Source of the DNA: Bacillota bacterium
Lineage (GTDB): Bacteria > Bacillota > Clostridia > Peptostreptococcales > Anaerovoracaceae
Length of the DNA stretch: 64,000 bases
NCBI GenBank assembly: GCA_017436705.1
Contig: JAFSCP010000046.1
Coordinates: 91,505-155,504, forward strand
Direction of reading: 5' to 3'
Made by a program: the position numbers and the translations under genes. Below the pieces are notes generated by a model. That model worked only from the letters and a program-made list of their open reading frames with translations, was not told the origin of the DNA and made no database searches. This document shows, in pieces, positions 1 through 8,687 of this stretch (positions within the stretch are counted from its first letter, which is position 1; the number at the start of each line of letters is the position of its first letter).

Positions 1-2
1 TC

Positions 3-3000
3 GAGCGCATAAAGCAGCTGATTCTGAAGGACAGATGCCCTATCGACCGCATGCTTATCGTGACTTTCACCAACGCAGCAGCTTCCGAAATGAAGGAAAA
101 AATCGAAAGGGCAATCGGTCAGGCAATCCGCGAAACTGAAAACAAGGACGACCTGCTTTTCCTGAAAAAGCAGCTGGACCTGCTGCCGACGGCCAATATC
201 AGCACTTTCCATGCATTTGCCCTGGAAGTAATCAGAAGATATTTTTATATCATCGACGTTGAGCCGAACTTTAAAATCTGTGACGGCACCCAGCAGACAA
301 TTCTGCGCGACCAGGCCATGGACCAGCTTATCGAAGAAAGATTTGAAGAGGGAAGTCAGGACTTTTATAATTTTCTCAACAAATTCAGCGGCGACAGAAA
401 CGATGGGAAAATCCGCGAAATGATTGAAAAGGCTTTTGATACGATTCAGAGCCTGCCGGAGCCGTATGAGTGGCTTGATGAGGCGGCCCAGGGCCTCGGT
501 GCGGACTTTGACCGGTTCATGAAATCGCCTGTGATGAAGTACGTCTTTGAAATCATGGAGACTGGGCTTGAGAGGGCAATCAGCGATCTGGAAACAAACC
601 TGCACTGGACAGAGGCAAACCATCTTGAAGGTGCCGGCGAATTTGCAAAGCTTGATATGCAGCTTGCCATGGGACTTAAAGAAGTCTGCGCATCGGGAGA
701 TTTCGACAAAATCCGACAAGCACTGGAAGATTTCAGGCTTCCGTCAATGATTAAAAGATACTTTGACCCTGAAAAAAACAAGGGGGCAGATCCTCAGACT
801 GCAGCATCAGCCAAGGATTACATGGCAGCCAACCGACAGACAATCAAGGACCTGGTATCTGAGGCTAAAAAGACTTTCTTCTACGATACTGCGGAGAATA
901 TCCACGCAGAAGTTCTGGGCACACACGGTGACGGCCTGTATTTTGCCGGTCTGATCAGGGATTTTGACAGGCTGTATGCGGAAAAAAAGGCGGCAAAAGG
1001 TCTGGTGGATTTCAGCGACATCGAGCATTATGCTTACAGAATTTTAAAGGACGGCGAGGCGTCGGCCTTTTACAGAAATAAATTTGAACATATTTTTATC
1101 GACGAGTATCAGGACAGTAACGTGCTGCAGGAAGCTCTCATAGGTACCATCCGCCGTGAAAACAACCTTTTCATGGTAGGCGATGTGAAGCAGAGCATAT
1201 ACAAGTTCAGACTGGCTGAGCCTGAGATTTTCCAGGGCAAGTACAGGGATTATGCTGACCAGATGGCGGCAGGCGGCGAGGCTTCCCTGTCGGAAAAAAT
1301 CGACCTTAACAAAAACTTCCGAAGCAAAAAGCCTGTCATTGACTTTATAAACAGAGTTTTCGAAAAGACCATGGATGGTTATGACGAAGACGCTGCCCTT
1401 TATGTGGGCGACCCTTATGGTGACAGATCAGACTACAGACCGCAGCTTTTCCTGGCACAGTCTTTCTGGAATGAAGAAGATGAGCCTGATGATGAGCTGA
1501 AAACTCTGATAAAGGCCGAAAAAGAAGCCCTTGCGGCTGCGAAAATAATCCGCAGCGCGCTTGGAAAACCTTTCTTCGACAGCAAACAGGGCAGGGAGCG
1601 TCCGCTTGAAAAGAAGGATATAGTAATCCTCATGCGCGGCGTGAGAAATTACGGCGATGTGTTCTATAAGATTCTCACAGAAAACAATCTGCCGGCTTAT
1701 GTGGACGACAACGACGGTTTCTTCGATACCATTGAAATCAACACATTTATGGCACTTCTGGCAATCATAGACAACCAGAAACAGGACATTCCGCTGCTTA
1801 CAGTGATGCGCTCAGAAATTCTTGGATATACAATCGAAGAACTGGCGGCAATCAGAATCAGCTGCAGGGAAGGTTCATATCATCATGCCCTGGTAACATA
1901 TGCAGGAAGCGGAAGTGACCGATTGCTTGTCGAAAAATGTGGAAAAACACTTGACAGCATAAACTCGTGGCAGCAGATGAGCCGCATCCTGCCACTGGAA
2001 GAACTGGTGTGGCAGCTCATGCTGGATACAGGCTTTTACATTGCCATGGGCGCAATGCCAGCAGGCAGCCAGCGCCAGGCCAACCTGCGCGCGCTGGTGG
2101 ACAAGGCTCTCGGCTACCGCCGGAATCAGGACGGGTCACTGTACGGTTTCATGAAGTACATCGACGCCGTCAAGGAAAAGAAAGTACCTATGGGTCAGGT
2201 GAAGGTGCTTGGCGAAGACGACGATACCATCAGAATCATGACAATCCACAAATCCAAAGGTCTTGAATTCCCTATGGTTCTGCTCAGCGGTTTCTGCCGC
2301 AGGCTCAACTATACCACCCTGGGCAAGGGGGCGGCCATACACAAGGATTTCGGTATCGGCCTGCCTCTTGTAAACTACCGGGAAAGCTGGTACAAGACTA
2401 CTATTATACAGAACGTAATCAAAGATAAATTCCACCGTGAAGAAGCCGAAGAAGAGCAGCGTATACTGTACGTGGCACTGACACGTGCCAGAGATATGCT
2501 GGCCATTCTGGGCATCTGCGACGATGTACCTTACGAAGTGCAGAAAGTGATGGACGAATCCCCTAAGGATTCCAGCTACTTCACCATGACAGGGCGGATC
2601 ATGTGCAGCATTCCGGGAACAAAAGAGGAAATATTCAACACCGATCTTATGGGCCTTTCCAAGGGAAGGAAGCGCGCCGCCGGCCGGGCCCTCCAGGCCC
2701 TTGCAGCCGGCCCCGGCCCGGTCAGCCCGGACATCCTTGGGCGGCTGACCTTCGCTTACCCTCACCAGGCGGAACTGGCCATCAGGAGCAAATATTCGGT
2801 AAGCGAACTGGCGGCGGCCTCTCATGGTGCAGGGACTGCCGCGGGCACTGATGCAGGCGCTGCCGGAGGCACTTACACCCTGACCGAACCTGCAAGCTTC
2901 AAGGCAGGACATGACTTTACCCCTGCCCAGACCGGTACTTTCACCCACAAGGTACTGGAGCAGATGGACTTCGCCCAGGCTGCTGCAGGCGGCCAGCTTT

Positions 3001-3425
3001 ACATGAACAGTCTCATTGCGAAACTGGTGGATGGAGAATTCCTCACAGCAGAAGAAGCAGCTGCGGTGGACACAGAGAAACTGACTGACTTTGCGTGTTC
3101 AGAACTTGGACAGAGAATTGTCGCCAGCCCGGCAGTATATCGGGAAAAACCTTTTAATACAGTGTGGAATATTGACGGAACTGATACCATGGTTCAGGGG
3201 ATTATTGACTGCTTCTTTGAAGAGGACGGTCAGCTGGTTCTGGTGGACTACAAGACCACCGGCATAAAAACCCGTGAGGAGTTAGCCCGCAGAGCGCCTG
3301 AAATTGCTCAGCGGTACGCTGTTCAGATGGAAATTTACCGTCATGCGCTGGAAACATCCACTGGTAAAAAAGTAAAGGAAACCTGCCTTTATCTGACCAA
3401 TATGGGAGAAATTATTAAAATGTAA
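3..3425 (+). CDS. addA: ATP-dependent helicase/nuclease subunit A, 5'-truncated by the window
   Basis: Large helicase-nuclease subunit of AddAB, which resects double-strand breaks for recombination. The reading frame is open from the first bases, so the N-terminus with the Walker A motif lies outside the window. Counting from the Met codon at 51: motif Ia (VTFTNAAASEMKEKI) near residue 5, motif II IDEYQD near 350, motif III GDVKQSIYKFR near 378, motif V TIHKSKGLEF near 730, motif VI YVALTRARD near 808, and a C-terminal RecB-type nuclease with GIIDCFFEEDG and VDYKTT near 1050-1070. About 1140 residues are visible against a usual 1200-1250. A GC-rich linker (about 2660-2720) separates helicase from nuclease. 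addB would lie upstream. Confidence 0.97.
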   Translation, partial: ERIKQLILKDRCPIDRMLIVTFTNAAASEMKEKIERAIGQAIRETENKDDLLFLKKQLDLLPTANISTFHAFALEVIRRYFYIIDVEPNFKICDGTQQTILRDQAMDQLIEERFEEGSQDFYNFLNKFSGDRNDGKIREMIEKAFDTIQSLPEPYEWLDEAAQGLGADFDRFMKSPVMKYVFEIMETGLERAISDLETNLHWTEANHLEGAGEFAKLDMQLAMGLKEVCASGDFDKIRQALEDFRLPSMIKRYFDPEKNKGADPQTAASAKDYMAANRQTIKDLVSEAKKTFFYDTAENIHAEVLGTHGDGLYFAGLIRDFDRLYAEKKAAKGLVDFSDIEHYAYRILKDGEASAFYRNKFEHIFIDEYQDSNVLQEALIGTIRRENNLFMVGDVKQSIYKFRLAEPEIFQGKYRDYADQMAAGGEASLSEKIDLNKNFRSKKPVIDFINRVFEKTMDGYDEDAALYVGDPYGDRSDYRPQLFLAQSFWNEEDEPDDELKTLIKAEKEALAAAKIIRSALGKPFFDSKQGRERPLEKKDIVILMRGVRNYGDVFYKILTENNLPAYVDDNDGFFDTIEINTFMALLAIIDNQKQDIPLLTVMRSEILGYTIEELAAIRISCREGSYHHALVTYAGSGSDRLLVEKCGKTLDSINSWQQMSRILPLEELVWQLMLDTGFYIAMGAMPAGSQRQANLRALVDKALGYRRNQDGSLYGFMKYIDAVKEKKVPMGQVKVLGEDDDTIRIMTIHKSKGLEFPMVLLSGFCRRLNYTTLGKGAAIHKDFGIGLPLVNYRESWYKTTIIQNVIKDKFHREEAEEEQRILYVALTRARDMLAILGICDDVPYEVQKVMDESPKDSSYFTMTGRIMCSIPGTKEEIFNTDLMGLSKGRKRAAGRALQALAAGPGPVSPDILGRLTFAYPHQAELAIRSKYSVSELAAASHGAGTAAGTDAGAAGGTYTLTEPASFKAGHDFTPAQTGTFTHKVLEQMDFAQAAAGGQLYMNSLIAKLVDGEFLTAEEAAAVDTEKLTDFACSELGQRIVASPAVYREKPFNTVWNIDGTDTMVQGIIDCFFEEDGQLVLVDYKTTGIKTREELARRAPEIAQRYAVQMEIYRHALETSTGKKVKETCLYLTNMGEIIKM

Positions 3426-3469
3426 AGAAATCTTAACACTTTCTTGACGAAAAACCGTCGTTTCTTGAC

Positions 3470-3499
3470 TTGACAAATTTTTAGCATTGCCCTTAAACT
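3470..3499 (+). promoter_or_regulatory. possible sigma-A promoter for the sigma-54 regulator gene
   Basis: TTGACA at 3470-3475 and TAAACT at 3494-3499, 18-bp spacer, just downstream of addA. The -10 is imperfect and the predicted start falls in the hairpin that follows, so the call is tentative. Confidence 0.35.
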
Positions 3500-3502
3500 T
3501 TA

Positions 3503-3546
3503 AATAGGTCTGTATTGCATAACAATGTGATATCAGGCCTATTTTT
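3503..3546 (+). terminator. hairpin terminator after addA
   Basis: Arms AATAGGTCTG and CAGGCCTATT pair over 10 bp with one G-U; the loop holds a second small stem (ATTG/CAAT); TTTTT follows. Confidence 0.6.
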
Positions 3547-3572
3547 AAATTTTAATGCAGGAAAGGGTATAT

Positions 3573-5012
3573 ATGCTTAACATTGGAAATCTGCTTATAA
3601 GCAATCTGGACTATATTCTTATAGTCGACAAAAACTACAAGATTATTTACAATACCAGATATGATGCACTCATTAATGATAAGTCCACAGAATATGTGTG
3701 GGGTGACGTTATGGGTAAAAATTTCTTTGAAGTGTATCCTTCTGTTCCCAGGGAACAGTGCAGCATCAGCCAGTGCATGGAGACCCGTGAAGTTATCGTA
3801 AATAAAAATCAGGAATATTTCGACTACCTTGGCAGACGCTTTGTGACCAACAATGTTACAATTCCTCTCACAAGAAAGGGCCAGCTTGTAGCTGTTGCGG
3901 AGCTTGCCATGGACGCGCCTGAAGGAACTGATGACACATTTTCGGTTGCTGAAAATGCACGTTTCGAAGAATTTGTAAGCAGACTGAAACAGGAAGCAGG
4001 TCTGATAACTTTTGATACGATTCTAACTGTGAATCCACAGATGAAGTCGAGTATTGAAAGAGCCCAGATTCTTGCGAAGATGCCTAATCCTACGCTCATA
4101 TACGGTGAAACCGGTACAGGCAAGGAACTCTTTGCCCAGTCAATGATAAGCTGCAGCGGTGTAAGCGACAAAAAAGTAGTAATCCAGAACTGTGCTGCAG
4201 TTCCTGAAGGACTGCTGGAATCAATCCTTTTCGGTGCAGTAAAAGGTTCTTACACAGGCTCCGAAAATATCACAGGGCTTTTCGAGCAGGCTGACGGCGG
4301 CATACTTTTCCTGGACGAGCTGAACTCAATTCCTTACGGCGTGCAGTCCAAACTTCTCCGTGTAATCCAGGACGGAACTTTCAGACCTATCGGCGCGAGA
4401 AATGACAAACATGTCAATGTCAAGGTAATAGCAGCCATGAACATTGACCCCGTGGAGGCAATAAACAATCAGGTGCTGAGAAATGACCTTTTCTACAGAT
4501 TTTCCAGCGGACTTATAAATCTGCTTCCTCTACGCGAAAGAAAAGAGGACATTACCCTTTATATTAAATACTTTACAGAATATTTCAGCAGCGTGTACGG
4601 CAAGTCAGTTGCAGGTGTTTCCGAGGAAGTAAAACAGCTCTTCTACGAATATGAATGGCCGGGCAATGTGCGTGAAATCAAGAACACCATCGAATCAATG
4701 GTAGTGACAGCCAAGCCTGGTGAAGAACTTGATACCAGATGCATACCATCATATATAATGGAGCAGTTCAGCAAGATTCAGAAAACGAAGATGGCTGAGG
4801 ATGCAAAAGAAAAGGTTAAGAATGAACTCTGCAAAAAACTTGAAGCAGAGTGTGAAGAAAATCTTGAGTATCACCAGATTATGGACACTCTTGAAAAGGA
4901 ACTTATTATGAAGGCTCTTGAAAAAGCAGGCGGAAGCAGGGGCAAAGCCGCCAAAATTCTTGGGCTTCCAAGGAACACCCTTAAGTATCGTCTTGATAAG
5001 TTCAACTTGTAG
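3573..5012 (+). CDS. sigma-54-dependent PAS/AAA+/Fis transcriptional activator (RocR type)
   Basis: Enhancer-binding activator of sigma-54 RNA polymerase, 479 residues. A PAS-like sensor spans about 1-110, the AAA+ domain about 150-385 (Walker A GETGTGKE near 176, Walker B ILFLDELN near 242), and a Fis-type helix-turn-helix about 445-479 (GKAAKILGLPRNTLKYRL). The start at 3573 is chosen over the Met at 3555 because AGGAAAGG lies just before it. The sigma-54 contact loop reads GSYTGS instead of GAFTGA. A -24/-12 promoter precedes the next gene, an antiporter, so this protein probably activates it. The signal is unknown. Confidence 0.9.
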   Translation: MLNIGNLLISNLDYILIVDKNYKIIYNTRYDALINDKSTEYVWGDVMGKNFFEVYPSVPREQCSISQCMETREVIVNKNQEYFDYLGRRFVTNNVTIPLTRKGQLVAVAELAMDAPEGTDDTFSVAENARFEEFVSRLKQEAGLITFDTILTVNPQMKSSIERAQILAKMPNPTLIYGETGTGKELFAQSMISCSGVSDKKVVIQNCAAVPEGLLESILFGAVKGSYTGSENITGLFEQADGGILFLDELNSIPYGVQSKLLRVIQDGTFRPIGARNDKHVNVKVIAAMNIDPVEAINNQVLRNDLFYRFSSGLINLLPLRERKEDITLYIKYFTEYFSSVYGKSVAGVSEEVKQLFYEYEWPGNVREIKNTIESMVVTAKPGEELDTRCIPSYIMEQFSKIQKTKMAEDAKEKVKNELCKKLEAECEENLEYHQIMDTLEKELIMKALEKAGGSRGKAAKILGLPRNTLKYRLDKFNL

Positions 5013-5040
5013 AAAAAAGTAAAAAGACAAAAAATTGTAC

Positions 5041-5087
5041 AACAGGTCGAAAATTCGCAGTCGGTTTTTCGACCTGTTTGTTTTTTT
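5041..5087 (+). terminator. intrinsic terminator of the sigma-54 regulator gene
   Basis: Arms AACAGGTCGAAAA and TTTTTCGACCTGTT form a long stem, followed by GTTTTTTT. The rest of the 253-bp gap holds the sigma-54 promoter and a leader of about 80 nt. Confidence 0.8.
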
Positions 5088-5157
5088 GTATTTTTTATGT
5101 ATGACGTGTATAGGCCTGAATTATTGATATTTCAACGTTCTTTATTTTTTGGACAAG

Positions 5158-5175
5158 TTGGCACAGTCCTTGCTA
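5158..5175 (+). promoter_or_regulatory. sigma-54 (-24/-12) promoter
   Basis: TTGGCAC-N5-TTGCT matches TGGCAC-N5-TTGCW exactly. GG is at 5160-5161 and GC at 5172-5173, with the required 10 bp between. Transcription should start near 5185, 80 nt before the antiporter start codon. No clear upstream activator site was recognised. Confidence 0.9.
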
Positions 5176-5265
5176 TATATAAATGTACCGGTAAAAAACT
5201 TTTATTCTGAAATTATTTAAGAATAGTTATGTCCGTCAGGGCATAACTGGAAAGGACGGTTTCAT

Positions 5266-6669
5266 ATGGAATATGGAATTTTATGTCTGGCTCCTGTAGT
5301 AGTAGCTTTAGTACTTTGCTTCGTAACTAAAGACGCACTGTTATCAATCTTACTCGGTGTAATCGTTGGTACAGTTATCATGGGTCAGAACCCAGTTTTC
5401 GGGTTATCTTCAATTTTACAGTCCGCATTAGGTAATGCAGACTTCATCTGGGTAGCAGCTATCGAAGTATTCATCGGTATCATGGTTGCTTACTTCCAGA
5501 AATCCGGCGCTATCAAGGCGTTCGCTGATAAGATTGCAGGAATGGGTCTTACAAGAAGACTTACTTCCGGTGCAGCTTGTATCTTAGGTCTTATCGTATA
5601 CTTCTCCGACTACTTCTCACCTCTGTATGTTGGTAACGTAATGAGACCTCTTACAGACAAGGCTCTTATCTCCAGAGAAAAGCTCGCTTTCATCTGCGAC
5701 TGTACATCTGCTCCAGTTGCATGTATGTTAGGACCTTTCGCTTCCTGGGGTGTTTACATGGCTGGTCTGTTAGTTGGCCTTGGCTGCATCGTTGACGCTG
5801 ACATGGGTATGACTGCTGTAATGAAAGCAGTTCCATTCAACTTCTACTGCATCATCATGTTCTTATTCTGCTTACTCAACTCTTTCGGAATTATTCCAGA
5901 CTTCGGTCCGATGAAGAAAGCAGAAAAGAGAGCTCTTGAAGAAGGTAAAGTAGTAAGAGACGGCGCACAGCCTATGCTCTCCAAAGAACTGGGCGAAATC
6001 ATCCCTAACGAAGGTGTTAAGGCAAGCATCCTGCTTGACTTCTTAGTACCAGCACTGATCATCTTCTCAATTATCCTTGGCACATTCATCTTCATGGGAT
6101 CTGCTAAGACATTAGAAGCATTCATCGCTACAGTAATGTATCAGTTCTTAAGAATGCTCATCTGCAAGATGGCTACTCTCAAGGACTTAATGAACACAGC
6201 AGTTGATGGTATCAAGGCAGTATTAAGTGCTATTCTTATTCTTGCAATGGCATACTGCATCAACTCCATCACTAAGGGTCTTGGTACAGCTGACTACATC
6301 ATCGGCTTAACAGAATCCTTCATGACTCCAGCTTTACTGGTAACTGTAACATTCTTAACATGTGCATTTATCTCTTTCTTAACTGGATCTTCATGGGGTA
6401 CATTCGCTATCATGACTCCAATTGCTATTCCTTTAGCATTCACAATTTCCGGCGGCGAAATCGACATGATCGTACTCTGCACAATCGGTGCTATCGAAGG
6501 CGGCGGTACATTCGGCGACCACTGCTCACCAATGTCAGATACAACAATTCTGTCATCCCTTGCAGCTGGTTCCGACCACATGGACCACAACGCAACACAG
6601 ATTCCTTACGCAGTTCTCTGCGCAGCAATCACTTGCGCTGTAACATTAGTAATGGGCTTCATGTTATAG
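5266..6669 (+). CDS. nhaC: NhaC-family Na+/H+ antiporter
   Basis: Polytopic membrane protein, 467 residues, about 11-12 hydrophobic segments, exchanging sodium (or an organic anion pair, as in MleN) for protons. Family signatures include YFSDYFSPLYVGN near 120, GSSWGTFAIMTPIAIPLA near 375, and FGDHCSPMSDTTILSSLAAG near 425. RBS GGAAAGGA precedes the ATG. Expression is probably under the adjacent sigma-54 activator. Codon use is strongly biased, which suggests high expression. The exact substrate cannot be told from sequence; regulation by a RocR-like activator hints at amino-acid or organic-acid fermentation. Confidence 0.88.
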   Translation: MEYGILCLAPVVVALVLCFVTKDALLSILLGVIVGTVIMGQNPVFGLSSILQSALGNADFIWVAAIEVFIGIMVAYFQKSGAIKAFADKIAGMGLTRRLTSGAACILGLIVYFSDYFSPLYVGNVMRPLTDKALISREKLAFICDCTSAPVACMLGPFASWGVYMAGLLVGLGCIVDADMGMTAVMKAVPFNFYCIIMFLFCLLNSFGIIPDFGPMKKAEKRALEEGKVVRDGAQPMLSKELGEIIPNEGVKASILLDFLVPALIIFSIILGTFIFMGSAKTLEAFIATVMYQFLRMLICKMATLKDLMNTAVDGIKAVLSAILILAMAYCINSITKGLGTADYIIGLTESFMTPALLVTVTFLTCAFISFLTGSSWGTFAIMTPIAIPLAFTISGGEIDMIVLCTIGAIEGGGTFGDHCSPMSDTTILSSLAAGSDHMDHNATQIPYAVLCAAITCAVTLVMGFML

Positions 6670-6697
6670 TAAACTAAACATATTTTTTTACCGGTGT

Positions 6698-6720
6698 GGG
6701 GCGGCCGTAAGCGCCGCCCC
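6698..6720 (+). terminator. GC-rich hairpin after nhaC
   Basis: GGGGCGGC and GCCGCCCC form an 8-bp stem 28 bp after the nhaC stop. The U-tract is weak (TGTTATATT), so it may be an incomplete terminator or an RNA 3'-protecting hairpin. Confidence 0.5.
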
Positions 6721-6813
6721 TGTTATATTCCGACCGTTCACATTAATCAAGCAAATCTCAAAATATTCCATATGAAACCTTCCTTGTTTAGTCGCTTTTA
6801 TCAGGAAGGGACA

Positions 6814-6850
6814 AACCGCACAGAGAAGCAACTGTGCGGTTCGTTTTTTT
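6814..6850 (+). terminator. strong intrinsic terminator
   Basis: AACCGCACAG and CTGTGCGGTT, perfect 10-bp arms, loop of 8, then CGTTTTTTT. A backup terminator for nhaC; no gene was seen between the two hairpins. Confidence 0.85.
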
Positions 6851-6888
6851 GGTAATTTTATGTCTGTTTTCTCAGGAAACGCTGAACA

Positions 6889-6917
6889 CAAAAAAACCCC
6901 GCATCGTCTGATGCGGG
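6889..6917 (-). terminator. terminator of gdhA
   Basis: CCCGCATC and GATGCGGG form a perfect 8-bp stem preceded on the + strand by seven A, giving a U-tract on the minus-strand transcript. Confidence 0.85.
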
Positions 6918-6974
6918 ATTCTGTTTAGTAATAGCAGATATTATTCGAATACCGTTTTATGGTTTTGGTTCTGA

Positions 6975-8318
6975 TTATACAATACCCTGTGCCATCATAG
7001 CCTGTGCAACTTTTTCGAAGCCTGCGATGTTTGCACCTGCAACAAGGTTGTAGCCGAGGCCGTATCTTGCAGCAGCATCTGCAGCGTTCTTGTGGATGTT
7101 GACCATGATAGTTTCAAGCTGTTCATAAACCTGAGCAGGGCTGAATACTGTGTGGCCTGCATTCTGGCCCATTTCGATACAGGAGCAAGCTACGCCGCCT
7201 GCGTTTGCAGCCTTGGAAGGACCAACTACTACGCCGTTGTCCATAAGGTACTTGATAGCTTCGTTGGTTGTAGGCATGTTTGAACCTTCGCAGAGGAACT
7301 TTGTACCGTTTGCAACCATCTTTTCAGCATCTGCAAGGTGGATTTCGTTCTGAGTTGCGCAAGGAATATATAAGTCAGCCTTTACGCCCCAAGGTTTTTC
7401 GCCAGGGAAGAACTTAGCTTCAGGGAACTTTTCTGCGTAAGGTGCGCAGATGTTCTTGCCGGAAGATCTGAGTTCAAGCAGGTAATCAACCTTTTCGCCG
7501 GAAACGCCAGCTTCATCAAGAATGTAGCCGTCAGGACCGGAGATTGTGATAACTTTTGCACCCAGTTCGTTGAGTTTCTGAACTGTACCCCATGTAACGT
7601 TGCCGAAACCGGAAACTACAACTTTCTTGCCTTCTAATGATTCGCCGCATGCTTTGAGCATTTCTCTTGCGAAGAATACGATACCGTAGCCTGTAGCTTC
7701 AGTTCTGCCGGAAAGACCGCCGTATGCAAGTCCTTTACCTGTAAGAACGCCTTCGTATCTGTCAACGATTCTCTTGTACTGGCCGAACATGTAACCGATT
7801 TCTCTTGTGCCTACACCAAGGTCACCGGCAGGTACATCTGTGTAAGCACCGATATGTCTATATAATTCTGTCATGAATGCCTGACAGAATCTCATTACTT
7901 CTGCATCGGACTTGCCGTTAGGGTCAAAGTCTGCACCGCCCTTGCCGCCGCCGATAGGAAGACCAGTCAGGCTGTTTTTGAAAATCTGTTCGAATCCGAG
8001 GAATTTGATGATTCCTGGATATACGTTAGGTGCAAATCTGATACCGCCCTTATAAGGACCGATAGCACTGTTGAACTGGTATCTGTAACCTCTGTTTACC
8101 TGTACTTTGCCGTTGTCATCAACCCAGGAAACTCTGAAGCTTACGCCTCTTTCAGGTTCGATAAGTCTTTCAATAAGGCCGGCTTCTACGTATTCAGGGT
8201 GAGCTTCAAGAACTGGTTCAATGGAAGTTAAAACTTCTTCCACAGTCTGGATGAATTCAGGTTCGCCAGGATTTCTCTTTTTTGCAATCTCAATGTACTG
8301 CTCAACAATATTTGCCAT
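6975..8318 (-). CDS. gdhA: NADP-type glutamate dehydrogenase
   Basis: Interconverts glutamate and 2-oxoglutarate plus ammonia; cytoplasmic hexamer. The 447-residue length is typical of the family. The substrate pocket PIGGGKGGADFDP near 122 carries a conserved lysine, PAGDLGVGTREIGYM follows near 163, and a Rossmann motif VVSGFGNVTWG lies near 235. The start is preceded by AAGAGGAGA. The gene is monocistronic with its own promoter (8400-8428) and terminator (6889-6917). In an amino-acid fermenter it could work in either direction; cofactor preference is inferred from family resemblance only. Confidence 0.96.
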   Translation of the reverse strand: MANIVEQYIEIAKKRNPGEPEFIQTVEEVLTSIEPVLEAHPEYVEAGLIERLIEPERGVSFRVSWVDDNGKVQVNRGYRYQFNSAIGPYKGGIRFAPNVYPGIIKFLGFEQIFKNSLTGLPIGGGKGGADFDPNGKSDAEVMRFCQAFMTELYRHIGAYTDVPAGDLGVGTREIGYMFGQYKRIVDRYEGVLTGKGLAYGGLSGRTEATGYGIVFFAREMLKACGESLEGKKVVVSGFGNVTWGTVQKLNELGAKVITISGPDGYILDEAGVSGEKVDYLLELRSSGKNICAPYAEKFPEAKFFPGEKPWGVKADLYIPCATQNEIHLADAEKMVANGTKFLCEGSNMPTTNEAIKYLMDNGVVVGPSKAANAGGVACSCIEMGQNAGHTVFSPAQVYEQLETIMVNIHKNAADAAARYGLGYNLVAGANIAGFEKVAQAMMAQGIV

Positions 8319-8399
8319 ATTAATCTCCTCTTTTCTTAATAGAAATATTTATTGCGATACCAATCGTAATACAAAAGAAAAACATTTTCCTTTAGACTA

Positions 8400-8428
8400 A
8401 ATTTAACACTTGGAGGGGGTATTGTCAA
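8400..8428 (-). promoter_or_regulatory. sigma-A promoter of gdhA
   Basis: On the minus strand TTGACA, 17-bp spacer, TAAATT. The leader is about 75 nt. The palindromic GTATAC next to the -35 could be a regulator site. Confidence 0.7.
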
Positions 8429-8473
8429 CACCGTGTATACAATATTTTTTTGATTTTTTCTCCGGTTTTGACC

Positions 8474-8503
8474 TTGCAAAATCATTCTGAAATAGAGTAT
8501 AAT
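8474..8503 (+). promoter_or_regulatory. sigma-A promoter of the mgtE transcript
   Basis: TTGCAA at 8474-8479, 18-bp spacer, perfect TATAAT at 8498-8503. The leader before mgtE is about 178 nt and carries a mini-ORF. Confidence 0.7.
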
Positions 8504-8547
8504 ATTTAAGTTAAAGTACTGTTTTGAAAAAGAAAGGAGTAAAGACA

Positions 8548-8631
8548 ATGGATAGTGTTCCCGAGGGGAAAAATTACAATTTAAGAATAAAAAGCCTTGC
8601 CTTTGCTCATGCTTTAACCATCGGAAAATAA
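8548..8631 (+). CDS. putative leader peptide upstream of mgtE, 27 aa
   Basis: A 27-codon ORF with a good ribosome site (AAAGGAG, 7-8 nt before ATG), entirely inside the mgtE leader. The peptide starts MDSVPEGKN and ends ALTIGK. It ends 56 nt before mgtE; the gap can form a hairpin (GAGC/GCTC with inner GCC/GGC, about 8645-8668) just before the mgtE ribosome site. Upstream ORFs that sense Mg2+ through translation are known for mgtA and corA in enterobacteria. A similar role here is only inferred. No M-box riboswitch was recognised. Confidence 0.45.
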   Translation: MDSVPEGKNYNLRIKSLAFAHALTIGK

Positions 8632-8687
8632 ACCTTCTGACGGAGCAGGCCGCAGCGGGCAGGCTCTGATGAAAGGAGGATAATCCA

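Noticed and set aside
2136..2948. 270-codon minus-strand ORF inside addA
   Set aside because: Antisense shadow of the helicase/nuclease motifs; no ribosome site and low-quality protein.
8504..8687. M-box (ykoK) riboswitch before mgtE
   Set aside because: Conserved M-box segments were not found; the leader contains a mini-ORF instead.
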